Source: Bordetella parapertussis
GTDB lineage: Bacteria > Pseudomonadota > Gammaproteobacteria > Burkholderiales > Burkholderiaceae_C
Direction of reading: 5' to 3'
Length of the DNA: 64,000 nucleotides
Assembly (NCBI GenBank): GCA_945873925.1
Contig: CAMCES010000001.1
Location: 73,708 to 137,707 of the forward strand
Below the pieces are notes generated by a model. That model was not told the origin of the DNA, did no database searches, and saw nothing but the letters and a program-made list of their open reading frames with translations. The translations under genes were made by a program, and so were the position numbers. Shown here piece after piece: positions 7,879-17,631 of the stretch (positions are counted from its first letter, which is position 1; the number at the start of each line of letters is the position of its first letter).

Positions 7879-10146
7879 ATCAAAAAAAATTCCACAAATC
7901 ACGTTTTAGAGACTGACGAATTCGAAGGTGTTGTTGAAGGACACCGGGATGGTCATGGTTTTGTTCATAGGGACGATGGTCAGCCAGATGTTTATTTGTC
8001 TTCAAATGAAATGCGAGCAGTTTTGCACCGAGACAGGGTTGTGGCACGCATTTCTCGCACAGATCGCAAGGGGCGACCTGAAGGAAGAATTGTGGAGATC
8101 ACGGATCGGCCTTCGCAGTCCATCATTGGTCGATTGCTGCAAGAGGGTGGCGTTTGGTTGGTGGCCCCTGAAGACAGAAGGTATGGTCAAGATGTTTTGA
8201 TACCAAAGGGAGCAACAGGCAATGCTTTACTTGGTCAAGTAGTGGTTGTTGAACTCACTGAGCCGCCTAGTTTGTTTGGTCAACCTGTGGGACGCGTGAC
8301 TGAAGTGCTGGGGGAGATGGATGACCCTGGAATGGAAATTGAGATAGCCGTGCGCAAGTACAGTGTTCCGCACCAGTTTTCTGAATCTTGCTTGTCTTTG
8401 GCCAATCAATTGCCAGACAAAGTTTCCGCCAAAGACCTGGTCAATCGAATTGATTTGCGAGACGTGGCCTTTGTCACGATTGATGGCGAGGACGCTAGGG
8501 ATTTTGATGATGCCGTTTATTGTCAGCCTATTTCATCCAAATCGGACAAAGGTTGGCGTTTATTGGTTGCCATTGCAGATGTCGGACATTACGTTGCGAC
8601 TGGTTCAGCGATTGACATTGATGCTTATGACCGAGCAACGAGTGTGTATTTTCCGCGGCGGGTCATTCCAATGCTTCCCGAGAAAATTTCTAATGGTCTT
8701 TGCTCGTTGAATCCAAATGTAGATCGCTTGTGCATGGTCTGCGACATGGTGATAGATGTCAATGGTCAAATTGAAGCCTATCAATTTTATGAAGCAGTCA
8801 TTCACAGCCATGCTCGGTTCAACTACACCGAAGTTGCTGCGATTTTGTCAAACACACGCGGCATTCATGCCACGAAACACAAAGACAGATTACAAGACCT
8901 GATCCATTTGCATGATGTTTACATAAGGCTGCTTAGCTCGAGGCAGACGCGTGGCGCAGTTGATTTTGAAACAACTGAAACTCAAATTATTTGCGACGAT
9001 AACGGACGTATCGAAAAAATCATTCCTCGTACAAGAACTGAGGCGCATCGACTCATTGAGGAGGCCATGTTGGCAGCCAATGTCTGCAGTGCGGATTTCA
9101 TTTTGCACAGTAAATCTGCATCGTTATTCCGCGTTCATGAAGGACCGACTCCTGAAAAAACCGAATTATTGCGAAGCTACCTCAAGGCCATTGGAGTGAC
9201 TGCATCTTTAAGCGATGAACCATCGCCTGGTCAATTTCAGCACATCGCCAATGCCTGCAAAGAAAGACCTGATTCACAGCAAATCCACACCATGCTGCTG
9301 CGTTCAATGCAACAAGCAATCTACACGCCGATCAACAGTGGACATTTTGGATTGGCTTATCCCGCTTACACGCACTTCACCAGTCCCATCAGGCGTTATC
9401 CTGACTTGCTGGTTCACCGTGTCATCAAATCAATCATCAAAGGCAAGCATTACAAATTGCCTGCCCTGCCTCTGCCTGGAGAGGCGCATGCCAAATTGTC
9501 GAGACGCCTCTCTGCTCAGTCGAAGAAAAACCCCAAGCGAAAAGTCACGACCCACATACCCATGCCTGAACTGATGGCTTGGGAGGCAGCGGGTTTGCAT
9601 TGCAGCGCCAACGAGCGAAGAGCAGATGAAGCAAGCCGCGATGTTGAAGCTTGGTTAAAGTGCCAGTACATGCGAGAGCATCTGGGCGAAGATTTCAGCG
9701 GCACAGTCTCGGCTGTGACTGGTTTCGGGGTGTTTGTGACCTTGGATGCGATGTACGTTGAAGGATTGATTCACATCACTGAATTGGGTGGCGATTACTT
9801 CCGTTTTGATGAGGCCCGGCATGAACTACGCGGCGAACGAACCGGCATCCGGTACACCATTGGAGCCAGGGTTCGTGTACAGGTCAGCAGAGTCGATTTA
9901 GATGGTCGCAAAATTGACTTCAGATGGGTGCATGAATCTGGTGTTGATGCTTTTGATAAGCCGTCAAAGCATGCGGGGTCAGTCTCAACCAATCGTCAGC
10001 CCGCAAATGCCAAAAAAAGTTTGTCAAAATCACAACGCAAGCTTGAAAATACACACGGTTCACGACATCCAACAGCTAAAAATGTCGGCACCAAACAAAA
10101 GAATACCAAAGCCGGTAAGAAGCACTCCAGAGGAAAATCGCCATGA
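7879..10146 (+). CDS. rnr: Ribonuclease R (3'-5' exoribonuclease)
   Basis: RNase R degrades structured RNA 3' to 5'. The domains read in order: a cold-shock domain (EGVVEGHRDGHGFVHRDDG), the RNB catalytic domain with the Asp cluster in GEDARDFDDAVYC and the HFTSPIRRYPDLLVHR block, an S1 domain (FSGTVSAVTGFGVFVTL) and a Lys/Ser-rich tail. The N-terminal winged helix of E. coli RNase R is absent. The start is unsettled: no in-frame ATG, GTG or TTG lies between the antisense tRNA-Leu and TTG 7996 inside the cold-shock domain. I list ATC 7879, 4 nt after AGAGGA, as a placeholder; TTG 7771 or GTG 7774 would put the start inside the antisense tRNA. The stop overlaps the next ATG (ATGA). Confidence 0.9.
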   Translation: MKKNSTNHVLETDEFEGVVEGHRDGHGFVHRDDGQPDVYLSSNEMRAVLHRDRVVARISRTDRKGRPEGRIVEITDRPSQSIIGRLLQEGGVWLVAPEDRRYGQDVLIPKGATGNALLGQVVVVELTEPPSLFGQPVGRVTEVLGEMDDPGMEIEIAVRKYSVPHQFSESCLSLANQLPDKVSAKDLVNRIDLRDVAFVTIDGEDARDFDDAVYCQPISSKSDKGWRLLVAIADVGHYVATGSAIDIDAYDRATSVYFPRRVIPMLPEKISNGLCSLNPNVDRLCMVCDMVIDVNGQIEAYQFYEAVIHSHARFNYTEVAAILSNTRGIHATKHKDRLQDLIHLHDVYIRLLSSRQTRGAVDFETTETQIICDDNGRIEKIIPRTRTEAHRLIEEAMLAANVCSADFILHSKSASLFRVHEGPTPEKTELLRSYLKAIGVTASLSDEPSPGQFQHIANACKERPDSQQIHTMLLRSMQQAIYTPINSGHFGLAYPAYTHFTSPIRRYPDLLVHRVIKSIIKGKHYKLPALPLPGEAHAKLSRRLSAQSKKNPKRKVTTHIPMPELMAWEAAGLHCSANERRADEASRDVEAWLKCQYMREHLGEDFSGTVSAVTGFGVFVTLDAMYVEGLIHITELGGDYFRFDEARHELRGERTGIRYTIGARVRVQVSRVDLDGRKIDFRWVHESGVDAFDKPSKHAGSVSTNRQPANAKKSLSKSQRKLENTHGSRHPTAKNVGTKQKNTKAGKKHSRGKSP

Positions 10147-10895
10147 CAGCCTCCAAATTTGCCATCATCACAGGTTCAGGCTCAGGGATAGGCAAAGCTG
10201 CAGCCTTGGCGCTGCTGCAGGATGGTTGGCATGTTGCTTTGGCTGGAAGACGTGAAGAGCCCCTTCGTAAATTGTTGCTTGAAAGCGGGTACTCGCAAAA
10301 TTGCCTGGTTATTCCTACGGATGTATCTGATCCCCATGCCGTCAAAGCCTTGTTTGGGCAGGTGCTCAACACATGGGGGCGCATTGACCTTCTTTTTAAC
10401 AACGCCGGGCTGAGTGCGCCACCCGTTCCTTTGGAAGAATTGAGTGTTGAGCAGTGGTGCCAAGTCGTTGATGTCAACCTCAACGGTATGTTTTATTGCA
10501 TTCAGCAAGCTTTCATTGCAATGAAAACACAGTCCCCCAAAGGTGGGCGCATTATCAACAACGGATCAATTTCTGCTTATGCGCCAAGGCCTGATTCGAT
10601 TGCTTACACCTCTACCAAACATGCGGTCAGTGGCTTAACCAAAACAGCAGCCCTCGACGGACGCAAATACCAGATTGCAGTTGGCCAAATTGACATTGGA
10701 AATGCAGCAACTGAAATGGCAGCACCCATGGCCAAGGGTGTGAAGCAAGCCAATGGCGAGATCAAGCCTGAGCCTTTGATGGATGTGGCTGAAGTTGGAC
10801 GATCGATTGTGTACATGGCCAATTTACCCTTGTCAGCCAATGTTTTGTTTCACACCGTGATGGCAACCAACATGCCTTTTGTGGGACGCGGGTGA
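10143..10895 (+). CDS. SDR-family oxidoreductase, substrate unknown
   Basis: This 250-residue classical short-chain dehydrogenase has the cofactor loop TGSGSGIG near residues 10-17, an Arg-Arg after beta-2 (AGRREE) suggesting NADP preference, NNAG, an active-site Ser in NNGSISAYAP and the YTSTK Tyr/Lys pair. In place of the usual PG segment after the catalytic region it has VGQIDIGNAATEM, seen in a subset of proteobacterial SDRs. The substrate cannot be read from the sequence. It overlaps the rnr stop by ATGA and so is probably co-transcribed with rnr; the functional link is not obvious. Confidence 0.85.
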   Translation: MTASKFAIITGSGSGIGKAAALALLQDGWHVALAGRREEPLRKLLLESGYSQNCLVIPTDVSDPHAVKALFGQVLNTWGRIDLLFNNAGLSAPPVPLEELSVEQWCQVVDVNLNGMFYCIQQAFIAMKTQSPKGGRIINNGSISAYAPRPDSIAYTSTKHAVSGLTKTAALDGRKYQIAVGQIDIGNAATEMAAPMAKGVKQANGEIKPEPLMDVAEVGRSIVYMANLPLSANVLFHTVMATNMPFVGRG

Positions 10896-10930
10896 GGGGC
10901 AAAGCCGCGATGAGAATGATTCGGTATTTA

Positions 10931-10939
10931 TGTTAAAAT
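10931..10939 (+). promoter_or_regulatory. Extended -10 promoter and leader of rpsB
   Basis: TGTTAAAAT at 10931-10939 fits an extended -10 (TGnTAAAAT); no convincing -35 is seen. Transcription from here would give a leader of about 128 nt before rpsB. The leader holds a perfect GCAACA-AGG-TGTTGC hairpin at 10999-11013. S2 autoregulates rpsB-tsf through a leader in gamma-proteobacteria; whether this leader does so is inference. Confidence 0.5.
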
Positions 10940-11073
10940 AGCTAGGCTTTGCAGGCAATTGGTACCCCAAATGCGGCAGCGTAAATCACAAACCAGTTGC
11001 AACAAGGTGTTGCCTTCACTTTCAGTGTGGCGATGATCAACTGGATTTCAGACACAACCTTTGGAGTATTTTC

Positions 11074-11820
11074 ATGTCAACATCCATGCGCGAAATGTTG
11101 GAGGCCGGAGTTCATTTCGGCCACCAGACACGCTTTTGGAACCCCAAGATGGCTCCGTTCATCTTCGGCCATCGCAACAAAATTCACATCATCAACCTGG
11201 AAAAGTCATTGCCCATGTACCAGGATGCGATGAAATTTGCCAAGCAATTGGTATCCAACCGCGGCAACATTCTAATGGTGGGTACGAAGCGCCAGGCCAG
11301 AGAAATCATCGCGACCGAAGCCAAGCGGGCAGGCGTTCCTTATGTAGATCAGCGGTGGCTGGGTGGCATGTTGACTAACTTTAAAACCGTCAAAACATCG
11401 ATCAAGCGCCTCAAGGACATGAAAGCCCAGCAAGAAATCGGCTTAGATAGCATGTCCAAAAAAGAACAGCTGATGTTCATGCGCGAAATTGAAAAGTTGG
11501 AAAAAGACATTGGCGGTATTCAAGACATGGTTACCTTGCCCGATGCCATCTTCGTCATCGATGTTGGTTTCCACAAAATCGCCATTGCTGAAGCCAAAAA
11601 ATTAGGTATTCCTTTGATCGGTGTGGTCGATTCAAACCATTCGCCTGAGGGAATTGACTATGTCATTCCTGGTAACGATGACTCCTCAAAGGCTGTCACG
11701 CTCTATGCCCGAGGCATTGCTGACGCGATCCTTGAGGGACGTGCCAATGCCGTCAATGATGTCGTCAAAGCCGTGACTGAAGGGCAAGACGAATTCGTTG
11801 AAGTTGACGCTCAGGCTTGA
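11074..11820 (+). CDS. rpsB: 30S ribosomal protein S2
   Basis: S2 is an essential late-assembling small-subunit protein that helps S1 bind. The 248-residue protein is full length, with the opening [22 protein letters not shown], the [12 protein letters not shown] block, a coiled-coil stretch around 120-150, and [23 protein letters not shown]. The start ATG 11074 follows GGAGTATTTTC. It leads the cluster rpsB-tsf-pyrH-frr; a terminator-like hairpin separates it from tsf. Confidence 0.98.
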   Translation: MSTSMREMLEAGVHFGHQTRFWNPKMAPFIFGHRNKIHIINLEKSLPMYQDAMKFAKQLVSNRGNILMVGTKRQAREIIATEAKRAGVPYVDQRWLGGMLTNFKTVKTSIKRLKDMKAQQEIGLDSMSKKEQLMFMREIEKLEKDIGGIQDMVTLPDAIFVIDVGFHKIAIAEAKKLGIPLIGVVDSNHSPEGIDYVIPGNDDSSKAVTLYARGIADAILEGRANAVNDVVKAVTEGQDEFVEVDAQA

Positions 11821-11842
11821 GCTGCTTTTGTTAATGAATTAA

Positions 11843-11864
11843 GGGGCTCGAGTGGCCCCTTTTT
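11843..11864 (+). terminator. Terminator/attenuator between rpsB and tsf
   Basis: GGGGC-TCGAGTG-GCCCC followed by five T. It lies 22 nt after the rpsB stop and 46 nt before tsf, and probably reduces read-through so that S2 and EF-Ts levels differ. Confidence 0.7.
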
Positions 11865-11909
11865 CACATCCTTTTTAATTTATTCAATGAACTGATAGAG
11901 GAGTTTGTT

Positions 11910-12803
11910 ATGGCAGCAATCACTGCAAGCATGGTCGCCGAACTGCGTGCGAAAACTGACGCACCCATGATGGAATGTAAAAAAGCCCTGACCGAGGCTG
12001 AGGGCGATTTGGTCAAGGCCGAGGAATTGCTGCGGGTCAAACTCGGCAGCAAGGCAAGCAAGGCAGCTGCGCGTGTCACCGCTGAAGGGGTTGTCGCCAG
12101 CGCCATCGCAGGGCAAACGGGCGCCTTGCTGGAAGTCAATTGCGAAACAGATTTCGTGACTAAAAATGACAGCTTCTTGGCATTGGCAAAAGCTGCTGCC
12201 GAGCTGATCGCCAAGCACCATCCGACAGATCTAGATGCATTAGGCGCTTTGACTCATTCACAGGATGGGTTTGGCCCCACATTGGAGGATGTTCGCAAAG
12301 GGTTGATAGGCAAAATTGGTGAGAACATGAGTTTCAGGCGCTTTGAATATTTCAGCGGTGGCAACCAACTCACTGCCTATCTTCATGGCACGCGCATTGG
12401 CGTGGTTGTCGAATTCACTGGAGATGAAACTGCAGCCCGTGATGTCGCCATGCATATAGCCGCCATGAAACCCGTTTCCTTAACCAGCGCTGACGTGCCT
12501 CAAGAATTGATCGAGAGAGAGCGTTCAGTGGCCACTGCCAAAGCTGCCGAGTCTGGAAAGCCTGCTGAAATTGCGGCAAAAATGATCGACGGTGCTGTTC
12601 AAAAATACCTCAAGGAAGTATCTTTGTTCAATCAACCATTTGTAAAAAACGACAAGCAAACTGTTGAACAAATGTTGCAAGGAGCAAAAACCACTGTCAA
12701 GTCTTTCACCATGTACCTGGTGGGAGAAGGGATTGAGCGCAGGGTGGATGATTTTGCAGCAGAGGTGGCGGCCCAAGTTGCTGCAGCCAAGCAAGCATCT
12801 TGA
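11910..12803 (+). CDS. tsf: Elongation factor Ts
   Basis: EF-Ts is the nucleotide-exchange factor for EF-Tu. The 297-residue protein has the N-terminal UBA-like domain ([22 protein letters not shown]), the TDFV element ([13 protein letters not shown]) that contacts the EF-Tu nucleotide pocket, the two core subdomains and a C-terminal helical module. ATG 11910 follows GAGGAG with ideal spacing. Terminators on both sides suggest that it is partly a separate transcription unit. Confidence 0.98.
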   Translation: MAAITASMVAELRAKTDAPMMECKKALTEAEGDLVKAEELLRVKLGSKASKAAARVTAEGVVASAIAGQTGALLEVNCETDFVTKNDSFLALAKAAAELIAKHHPTDLDALGALTHSQDGFGPTLEDVRKGLIGKIGENMSFRRFEYFSGGNQLTAYLHGTRIGVVVEFTGDETAARDVAMHIAAMKPVSLTSADVPQELIERERSVATAKAAESGKPAEIAAKMIDGAVQKYLKEVSLFNQPFVKNDKQTVEQMLQGAKTTVKSFTMYLVGEGIERRVDDFAAEVAAQVAAAKQAS

Positions 12804-12811
12804 AGGGTTTT

Positions 12812-12839
12812 AAAAGGGGACAGCAGTCCCCTTTTTTTT
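12812..12839 (+). terminator. Rho-independent terminator after tsf
   Basis: The stem GGGGA (12816-12820) pairs with TCCCC (12827-12831) around CAGCAG, flanked by AAAA and eight T. It lies 8 nt after the tsf stop. This is a strong canonical terminator. Confidence 0.85.
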
Positions 12840-12878
12840 GTCCGTAAGTCGTTAAACTCTGACCAGATGGAGACAAAA

Positions 12879-13601
12879 ATGGGATCTGCACAACCGGCTT
12901 ATAAAAGAATTCTCTTGAAGCTTTCGGGCGAGGCCTTGATGGGCGATGATGCTTTTGGTATCAACCGGGCAACCATCGTTCGCATGGTGGAGGAAATAGC
13001 TGAAATTACCCATATGGGCGTTGAAGTTGCTGTGGTCATTGGTGGTGGAAATATTTTCCGCGGAGTTGCTGGGGGTTCAGTCGGCATGGATCGTGCCACT
13101 GCAGATTACATGGGAATGCTGGCAACGGTTATGAACGCCCTTGCACTTGCAGACACCATGAACAAGGCTGGGCTGGTTGCCCGCGTGATGTCAGCCATTG
13201 GTATTGAGCAAGTCGTTGAGCCTTATGTTCGCCCCAAGGCTTTGCAATACCTCGAAGAGGGCAAGGTGGTGGTGTTTGCTGCTGGCACCGGTAATCCGTT
13301 TTTCACCACAGACACCGCTGCAGCGCTGAGAGGTGCTGAAATCGGCGCGGCCATGGTCTTAAAGGCCACAAAAGTCGACGGTGTTTATTCCCAAGATCCA
13401 AATCAGTTTCCTGATGCAACTCGCTACAGTCGCATCAGTTTTGATGATGCAATCAAAGGCAATTTGGGCATCATGGATGCAACTGCGTTTGCGCTGTGCC
13501 GTGATCAAAAACTGCCCATCACGGTATTTTCAATTTTCAAACATGGCGCGCTCAAACGTGTTGTGTTGGGTGAGGATGAAGGCACCTTGGTTTTTGCTTG
13601 A
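12879..13601 (+). CDS. pyrH: UMP kinase
   Basis: PyrH phosphorylates UMP to UDP in the cytosol. The 240-residue protein of the amino-acid-kinase fold has the phosphate loop [17 protein letters not shown], the [19 protein letters not shown] block and [21 protein letters not shown] 12879 is preferred over ATG 12867, because GGAGA at 12869-12873 is well placed as its ribosome binding site. It follows the tsf terminator and begins the group pyrH-frr-cdsA-dxr-rseP. Confidence 0.97.
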   Translation: MGSAQPAYKRILLKLSGEALMGDDAFGINRATIVRMVEEIAEITHMGVEVAVVIGGGNIFRGVAGGSVGMDRATADYMGMLATVMNALALADTMNKAGLVARVMSAIGIEQVVEPYVRPKALQYLEEGKVVVFAAGTGNPFFTTDTAAALRGAEIGAAMVLKATKVDGVYSQDPNQFPDATRYSRISFDDAIKGNLGIMDATAFALCRDQKLPITVFSIFKHGALKRVVLGEDEGTLVFA

Positions 13602-13631
13602 AATTCAATCAGAACAGCTTGAGGAATGGTC

Positions 13632-14195
13632 ATGACTGACATCAATGAAATCAAAAAAAACAGTGAAGCAAAAATGGATCAATCCATCGCTTCATTCACG
13701 CATGGCCTGACCAAAATCCGCACCGGCAGGGCTAACCCTGGTTTACTAGACACAATCATGGTCGAGTACTACGGTAATCCAACTCCGCTGTCACAGGTTG
13801 CCAATGTTTCTTTGCTTGATTCTCGAACCATCAGTGTTCAGCCTTGGGAAAAAGGCTTGGGCCCCAAAATCGAGAAGGCCATCAGGGAAAGTGATTTGGG
13901 TTTGAACCCGGCATCGATGGGTGATTTGATCCGTGTGCCCATGCCACCAATGACTGAAGAGCGTCGCAAGGAAATGACCAAGATAGTGCGTACTGAAGGT
14001 GAGAATGCCAAGGTTGCTATTCGCAATTTACGCAGAGATGCCAATGATGCTGTCAAAAAATTGGTCAAGGAAAAAGCAGCCTCTGAAGACGAGCAAAAGC
14101 GTGCTGAAACAGATATTCAGAAAGTGACAGACAAACACATCGCAGACATTGACAAATTAATTGCTGGAAAAGAGCAAGAAATCATGGCGGTTTGA
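13632..14195 (+). CDS. frr: Ribosome recycling factor
   Basis: RRF splits post-termination ribosomes with EF-G. The 187-residue protein has the three-helix and hinge layout: an N-terminal helix with [21 protein letters not shown], the [21 protein letters not shown] domain, and [23 protein letters not shown] 13632 is chosen over ATG 13626, since GAGGAA at 13621-13626 is the ribosome binding site and overlaps the earlier ATG. Only 7 nt separate its stop from cdsA; uppS, usual at this point, is missing. Confidence 0.97.
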   Translation: MTDINEIKKNSEAKMDQSIASFTHGLTKIRTGRANPGLLDTIMVEYYGNPTPLSQVANVSLLDSRTISVQPWEKGLGPKIEKAIRESDLGLNPASMGDLIRVPMPPMTEERRKEMTKIVRTEGENAKVAIRNLRRDANDAVKKLVKEKAASEDEQKRAETDIQKVTDKHIADIDKLIAGKEQEIMAV

Positions 14196-14202
14196 TTTTC
14201 AC

Positions 14203-15036
14203 ATGCTTGGCAAACGTGTCCTCACCGCACTGGCGTTGCTGGTATTTGCACTTCCAGCGTTGTTTCATCCCAATGAACTTTGGTTGGGGTGTTTTGGCTT
14301 GGTGCTCATTTTGGCCGGGGCATGGGAATGGGGAAAGCTCAATGGTCTGAGCACCAAGTGGTCTTTCAGTATGAGCATTGCATGCTTCATCATCTGTATG
14401 CTCATGTGGGCCATGGATTGGGCCGGGCACTTGTCATCTCAAGCCTGGCTGGGCATGGGTGGTGTGTGGGTTCTCTTGGGCGCATTCATCCTCAAAGGCG
14501 GGCTGACTCAATGGAGATCCATTTCTTCTTCTACACGTTTGGGCATTGGCATTTTGATACTCAGCATCACATGGCTGTCCCTGATACAAGCCAAGATCAT
14601 GGGCTCAGTTTTTTTGCTTTCAGTATTCACCCTGGTTTGGGTGGCTGACATAGCCGCCTATTTTGTGGGCAGAAGATGGGGGCGGCGCAAATTGGCGCCC
14701 ACGATCAGCCCAGGCAAGAGCTGGGAAGGTGTTTTTGGCGGTATCTTGGCTGTGCTGATCTGGGCCGCGCTGTGGTTAACCATGGAAAAAAGTTTCCCAT
14801 CGTTGGAGGGAAGTATTTATACCCATTTGCTTTCACACGGCTGGACAGTGATGTTTTTTGGCGTCATTTTCCTAACGATGACCAGCGTGATGGGAGACTT
14901 GATTGAATCATTGGTCAAGCGAAGTGCTGGGGCCAAAGACAGCAGTGGATTGCTGCCTGGCCATGGTGGTGTGCTGGATCGGTTAGATGCCTTGCTACCA
15001 ACGCTTCCCCTTGCCATCATGCTGTCTGTCATGTGA
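14203..15036 (+). CDS. cdsA: Phosphatidate cytidylyltransferase
   Basis: CdsA makes CDP-diacylglycerol from phosphatidate and CTP in the inner membrane. The 277-residue protein has about eight hydrophobic helices and the C-terminal family signature SAGAKDSSGLLPGHGGVLDR with its Asp residues, preceded by FVGRRWGRRKLAPTISPGKS. ATG 14203 begins directly before the first membrane helix (LTALALLVFALPALF). It follows frr by 7 nt and precedes dxr by 6 nt. The gene is intact; what is odd is its direct contact with frr. Confidence 0.95.
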   Translation: MLGKRVLTALALLVFALPALFHPNELWLGCFGLVLILAGAWEWGKLNGLSTKWSFSMSIACFIICMLMWAMDWAGHLSSQAWLGMGGVWVLLGAFILKGGLTQWRSISSSTRLGIGILILSITWLSLIQAKIMGSVFLLSVFTLVWVADIAAYFVGRRWGRRKLAPTISPGKSWEGVFGGILAVLIWAALWLTMEKSFPSLEGSIYTHLLSHGWTVMFFGVIFLTMTSVMGDLIESLVKRSAGAKDSSGLLPGHGGVLDRLDALLPTLPLAIMLSVM

Positions 15037-15042
15037 GGCTGA

Positions 15043-16245
15043 ATGAAAAAACGCATCAGCATATTGGGATCGACTGGCTCTATAGGCGTGAGCACCTTGG
15101 ATGTCCTTGCCCATCATCTTGATCAATTTGAAGTTTTTGCGCTGACTGGGTCAAGGCAAGTAGAACTCATGTTCAGTCAATGTCTTCAATTTGCGCCTCA
15201 CTTCGCAGTCATGGTCCATTCCGACGCAGCCGCTGAATTAGACAGCAAACTCAGGTCAACTGATTCCAAAACAAGCGTATTGGTAGGCACGCAGGCGCTC
15301 GATGAGGTGGCCTCAGATCCGCGTGTAGACATCGTAATGGCTGCCATTGTGGGTGCAGCGGGCTTGTCTTCTTGTTTGGCAGCTGCCGCAAAGGGTAAAC
15401 GACTTCTGCTGGCAAACAAGGAAGCACTGGTTGTTGGCGGACAGCTTTTCCTAGATGCAGTCAAGTCGGGCGGAGCAAAATTATTGCCAATTGACAGCGA
15501 GCATTCAGCCATCTTTCAATCTTTGCCTGAAAGCCCAGAGGCATGGCCTCTGACAGTTGACAAAATCATACTGACAGCATCTGGTGGCCCATTCCGAACA
15601 ACAGACCTGTCGGCATTGCACTCTGTCACACCAGAACAGGCATGCGCTCATCCCAATTGGGTCATGGGTCGGAAAATTTCGGTTGATTCAGCAACCATGA
15701 TGAACAAAGCCTTGGAGGTGATTGAGGCGAAGTATTTGTTCGGTGTGGCACCGAATCAAATTGAGGTGGTTATTCACCCCCAAAGCATCATTCATTCTAT
15801 GGTTCAGTTCGTTGATGGGGCAGTTGTTGCGCAGTTGGGTACACCTGACATGAAAATGCCTATTTCTTACGGCCTGTCTTGGCCAAGACGCATGTTGTCT
15901 GGTGCATCATTCTTGAATTTTGAAAAATTGCCACCCATGACCTTTGAATCCATGACGGACTATGACCACCCTAGGCGATTTCCCGGTTTGGCATTGGCTT
16001 GGGATGCACTGGCTGGACAGCAAGGCATGACGGCTGTGCTTAACGCTGCAAATGAAGTTGCAGTAGATCTGTTTTTGAATCGTTTGATTCAGTTCGATCA
16101 AATACACACCATCAATGCGCAGACCATGTCCAGTTACGTACCGCCTGTTCCCAAGTCATTGGGCGATCTTCTAGAAATCGACCGTTTAGCAAGGATGGCA
16201 GCCCATCAACATGCAAAAAAACTGCATCACTCGGTAGGTCGTTGA
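15043..16245 (+). CDS. dxr: 1-deoxy-D-xylulose 5-phosphate reductoisomerase
   Basis: Dxr converts DXP to methylerythritol 4-phosphate with NADPH and a divalent metal, the committed step of the MEP pathway. The 400-residue protein has the NADPH loop GSTGSIG near the N-terminus, LLANKEALVVGG, the metal site with PIDSEHSAIFQ, and SVDSATMMNKALEVIEAKYLF. Its stop shares one base with the rseP ATG (TGATG). The substrate product feeds ispD and ispF encoded at the left of the window. Confidence 0.97.
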   Translation: MKKRISILGSTGSIGVSTLDVLAHHLDQFEVFALTGSRQVELMFSQCLQFAPHFAVMVHSDAAAELDSKLRSTDSKTSVLVGTQALDEVASDPRVDIVMAAIVGAAGLSSCLAAAAKGKRLLLANKEALVVGGQLFLDAVKSGGAKLLPIDSEHSAIFQSLPESPEAWPLTVDKIILTASGGPFRTTDLSALHSVTPEQACAHPNWVMGRKISVDSATMMNKALEVIEAKYLFGVAPNQIEVVIHPQSIIHSMVQFVDGAVVAQLGTPDMKMPISYGLSWPRRMLSGASFLNFEKLPPMTFESMTDYDHPRRFPGLALAWDALAGQQGMTAVLNAANEVAVDLFLNRLIQFDQIHTINAQTMSSYVPPVPKSLGDLLEIDRLARMAAHQHAKKLHHSVGR

Positions 16246-17600
16246 TGTTGACACTGGCAGCATTTATCGTAGCCTTGCTGATTGTGATTTCCATCCATGA
16301 ATTTGGTCATTACGTCATGGCCTTGTTTTGGCGTGTCAAAGTACTTCAATTTTCCATCGGATTTGGCCCGTCTTTGCTGACATGGCGGCGCAAACAACCT
16401 GGGTTAAGTTCTTTGACTGAATTCAGGTTTTCTGTCCTCCCGTTAGGCGGCTTCGTCAAGATGCACAGCATTGAGCAGGATGGGGCGCATTTTGATCCTC
16501 AAAATGCTTTTGAGTCCAAATCATTGCTTGCACGTTCAAGCATTGTCATGGCTGGCCCTTTGATCAATCTTGTGTTGGCTGTTTCAATCTACGCTGTACT
16601 CAATTGGTCAGGCTCTGAAAAACCATTGCCAATTCTGTCTTCTCCACTGATCTCTAGCCCGGCTGCCGAGTTTGGAATCAGGAGTGGAGACCAAGTTCTC
16701 AGGGTCAGAGGAGCCAACCAAGAATGGCAAAGCGTGCTCAGCATGGAGCAGCTTCAATGGGTTGCTTGGGGGATATCCCAGGAAAGCAATGCCATTGAAT
16801 TTGAATTGAGAAACTTGGAAGCTGGGGATATCCGGGTCGTGGCAATCAATTGGCCAAGTCAATACCCAAGACATCTACTTAACCAACTGACCTCGATAGG
16901 CATACATGGACCTAGGCGAGATGCTGTCATCAATCATGTGGTTCCCGATGGTGCGGCATCACAAGCGGGCCTCCTGCCCGGAGATTTGGTTTTATCGGTC
17001 GATGGCGAAGCTATCAAAGATGCTTTTCACCTGACTCAAAAAATAAGGTCTGCATCTGTTGCACAAACATGGCAAGTTCAACGGCCTGACCAAGTTGTTT
17101 TGCAGCTTTCTGTGTTGCCCAGGTTGTCACCTGCCGGTGATTCAACCATTCCAAAAATCGATGCGCTTGTGGGATCAAGGCCTGCAGTCGACTGGGTTAG
17201 CGATGATTTTGGCTCGGCCTGGATCAACTCATTGCTGACGGTTAAATCTCAGATTTCATTGACTTTGCAAGCATTCATTGCGATGTTTATTTCTGACGAT
17301 GGATGGAAGCAACTCTATGGACCGCTGAGCATTGCAGAGGTTGCGGGAAAGACAGCTGAGACAGGATGGAAGCAGTACCTTTCATTCGTTGCTTTATTGA
17401 GTCTGAGTGTGGGGGTTTTGAATCTGTTGCCAATACCCATGCTAGATGGAGGGCACCTGATGTATTATGTTTGGGAGGGTATCAGCGGCAAACCGCCCTC
17501 CGTTGTCTGGCAGGATCGTTTCAGGGTTTTGGGTTTTGGCATCATATTTTGTTTGATTTTTCTGGCTTTGTTCAATGATCTCTTACGTCTGTTTTTCTGA
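16245..17600 (+). CDS. rseP: Site-2 protease RseP (zinc metalloprotease)
   Basis: RseP cleaves the membrane-bound anti-sigma factor RseA after the site-1 cut and clears signal peptide remnants. The 451-residue inner-membrane protein has the zinc motif HEFGH with His18, Glu19 and His22 in the first helix. It also has two periplasmic PDZ-like regions (about 120-300; a GAASQAGLLPGD segment is clear) and the third-ligand LDGGH motif near residue 398 in IPMLDGGHLM. Coupled to dxr by stop/start overlap and followed by bamA after 31 nt, which fits joint control of envelope assembly and envelope stress. Confidence 0.95.
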   Translation: MLTLAAFIVALLIVISIHEFGHYVMALFWRVKVLQFSIGFGPSLLTWRRKQPGLSSLTEFRFSVLPLGGFVKMHSIEQDGAHFDPQNAFESKSLLARSSIVMAGPLINLVLAVSIYAVLNWSGSEKPLPILSSPLISSPAAEFGIRSGDQVLRVRGANQEWQSVLSMEQLQWVAWGISQESNAIEFELRNLEAGDIRVVAINWPSQYPRHLLNQLTSIGIHGPRRDAVINHVVPDGAASQAGLLPGDLVLSVDGEAIKDAFHLTQKIRSASVAQTWQVQRPDQVVLQLSVLPRLSPAGDSTIPKIDALVGSRPAVDWVSDDFGSAWINSLLTVKSQISLTLQAFIAMFISDDGWKQLYGPLSIAEVAGKTAETGWKQYLSFVALLSLSVGVLNLLPIPMLDGGHLMYYVWEGISGKPPSVVWQDRFRVLGFGIIFCLIFLALFNDLLRLFF

Positions 17601-17631
17601 TATCTGACCCACCTCATCTCTACACTTTGTT

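Noticed and set aside
7857..7960. Frameshift in rnr at the A8 run explaining the missing start
   Set aside because: The other two frames also contain no ATG, GTG or TTG between the tRNA and the A run, so a shift would not supply a start.
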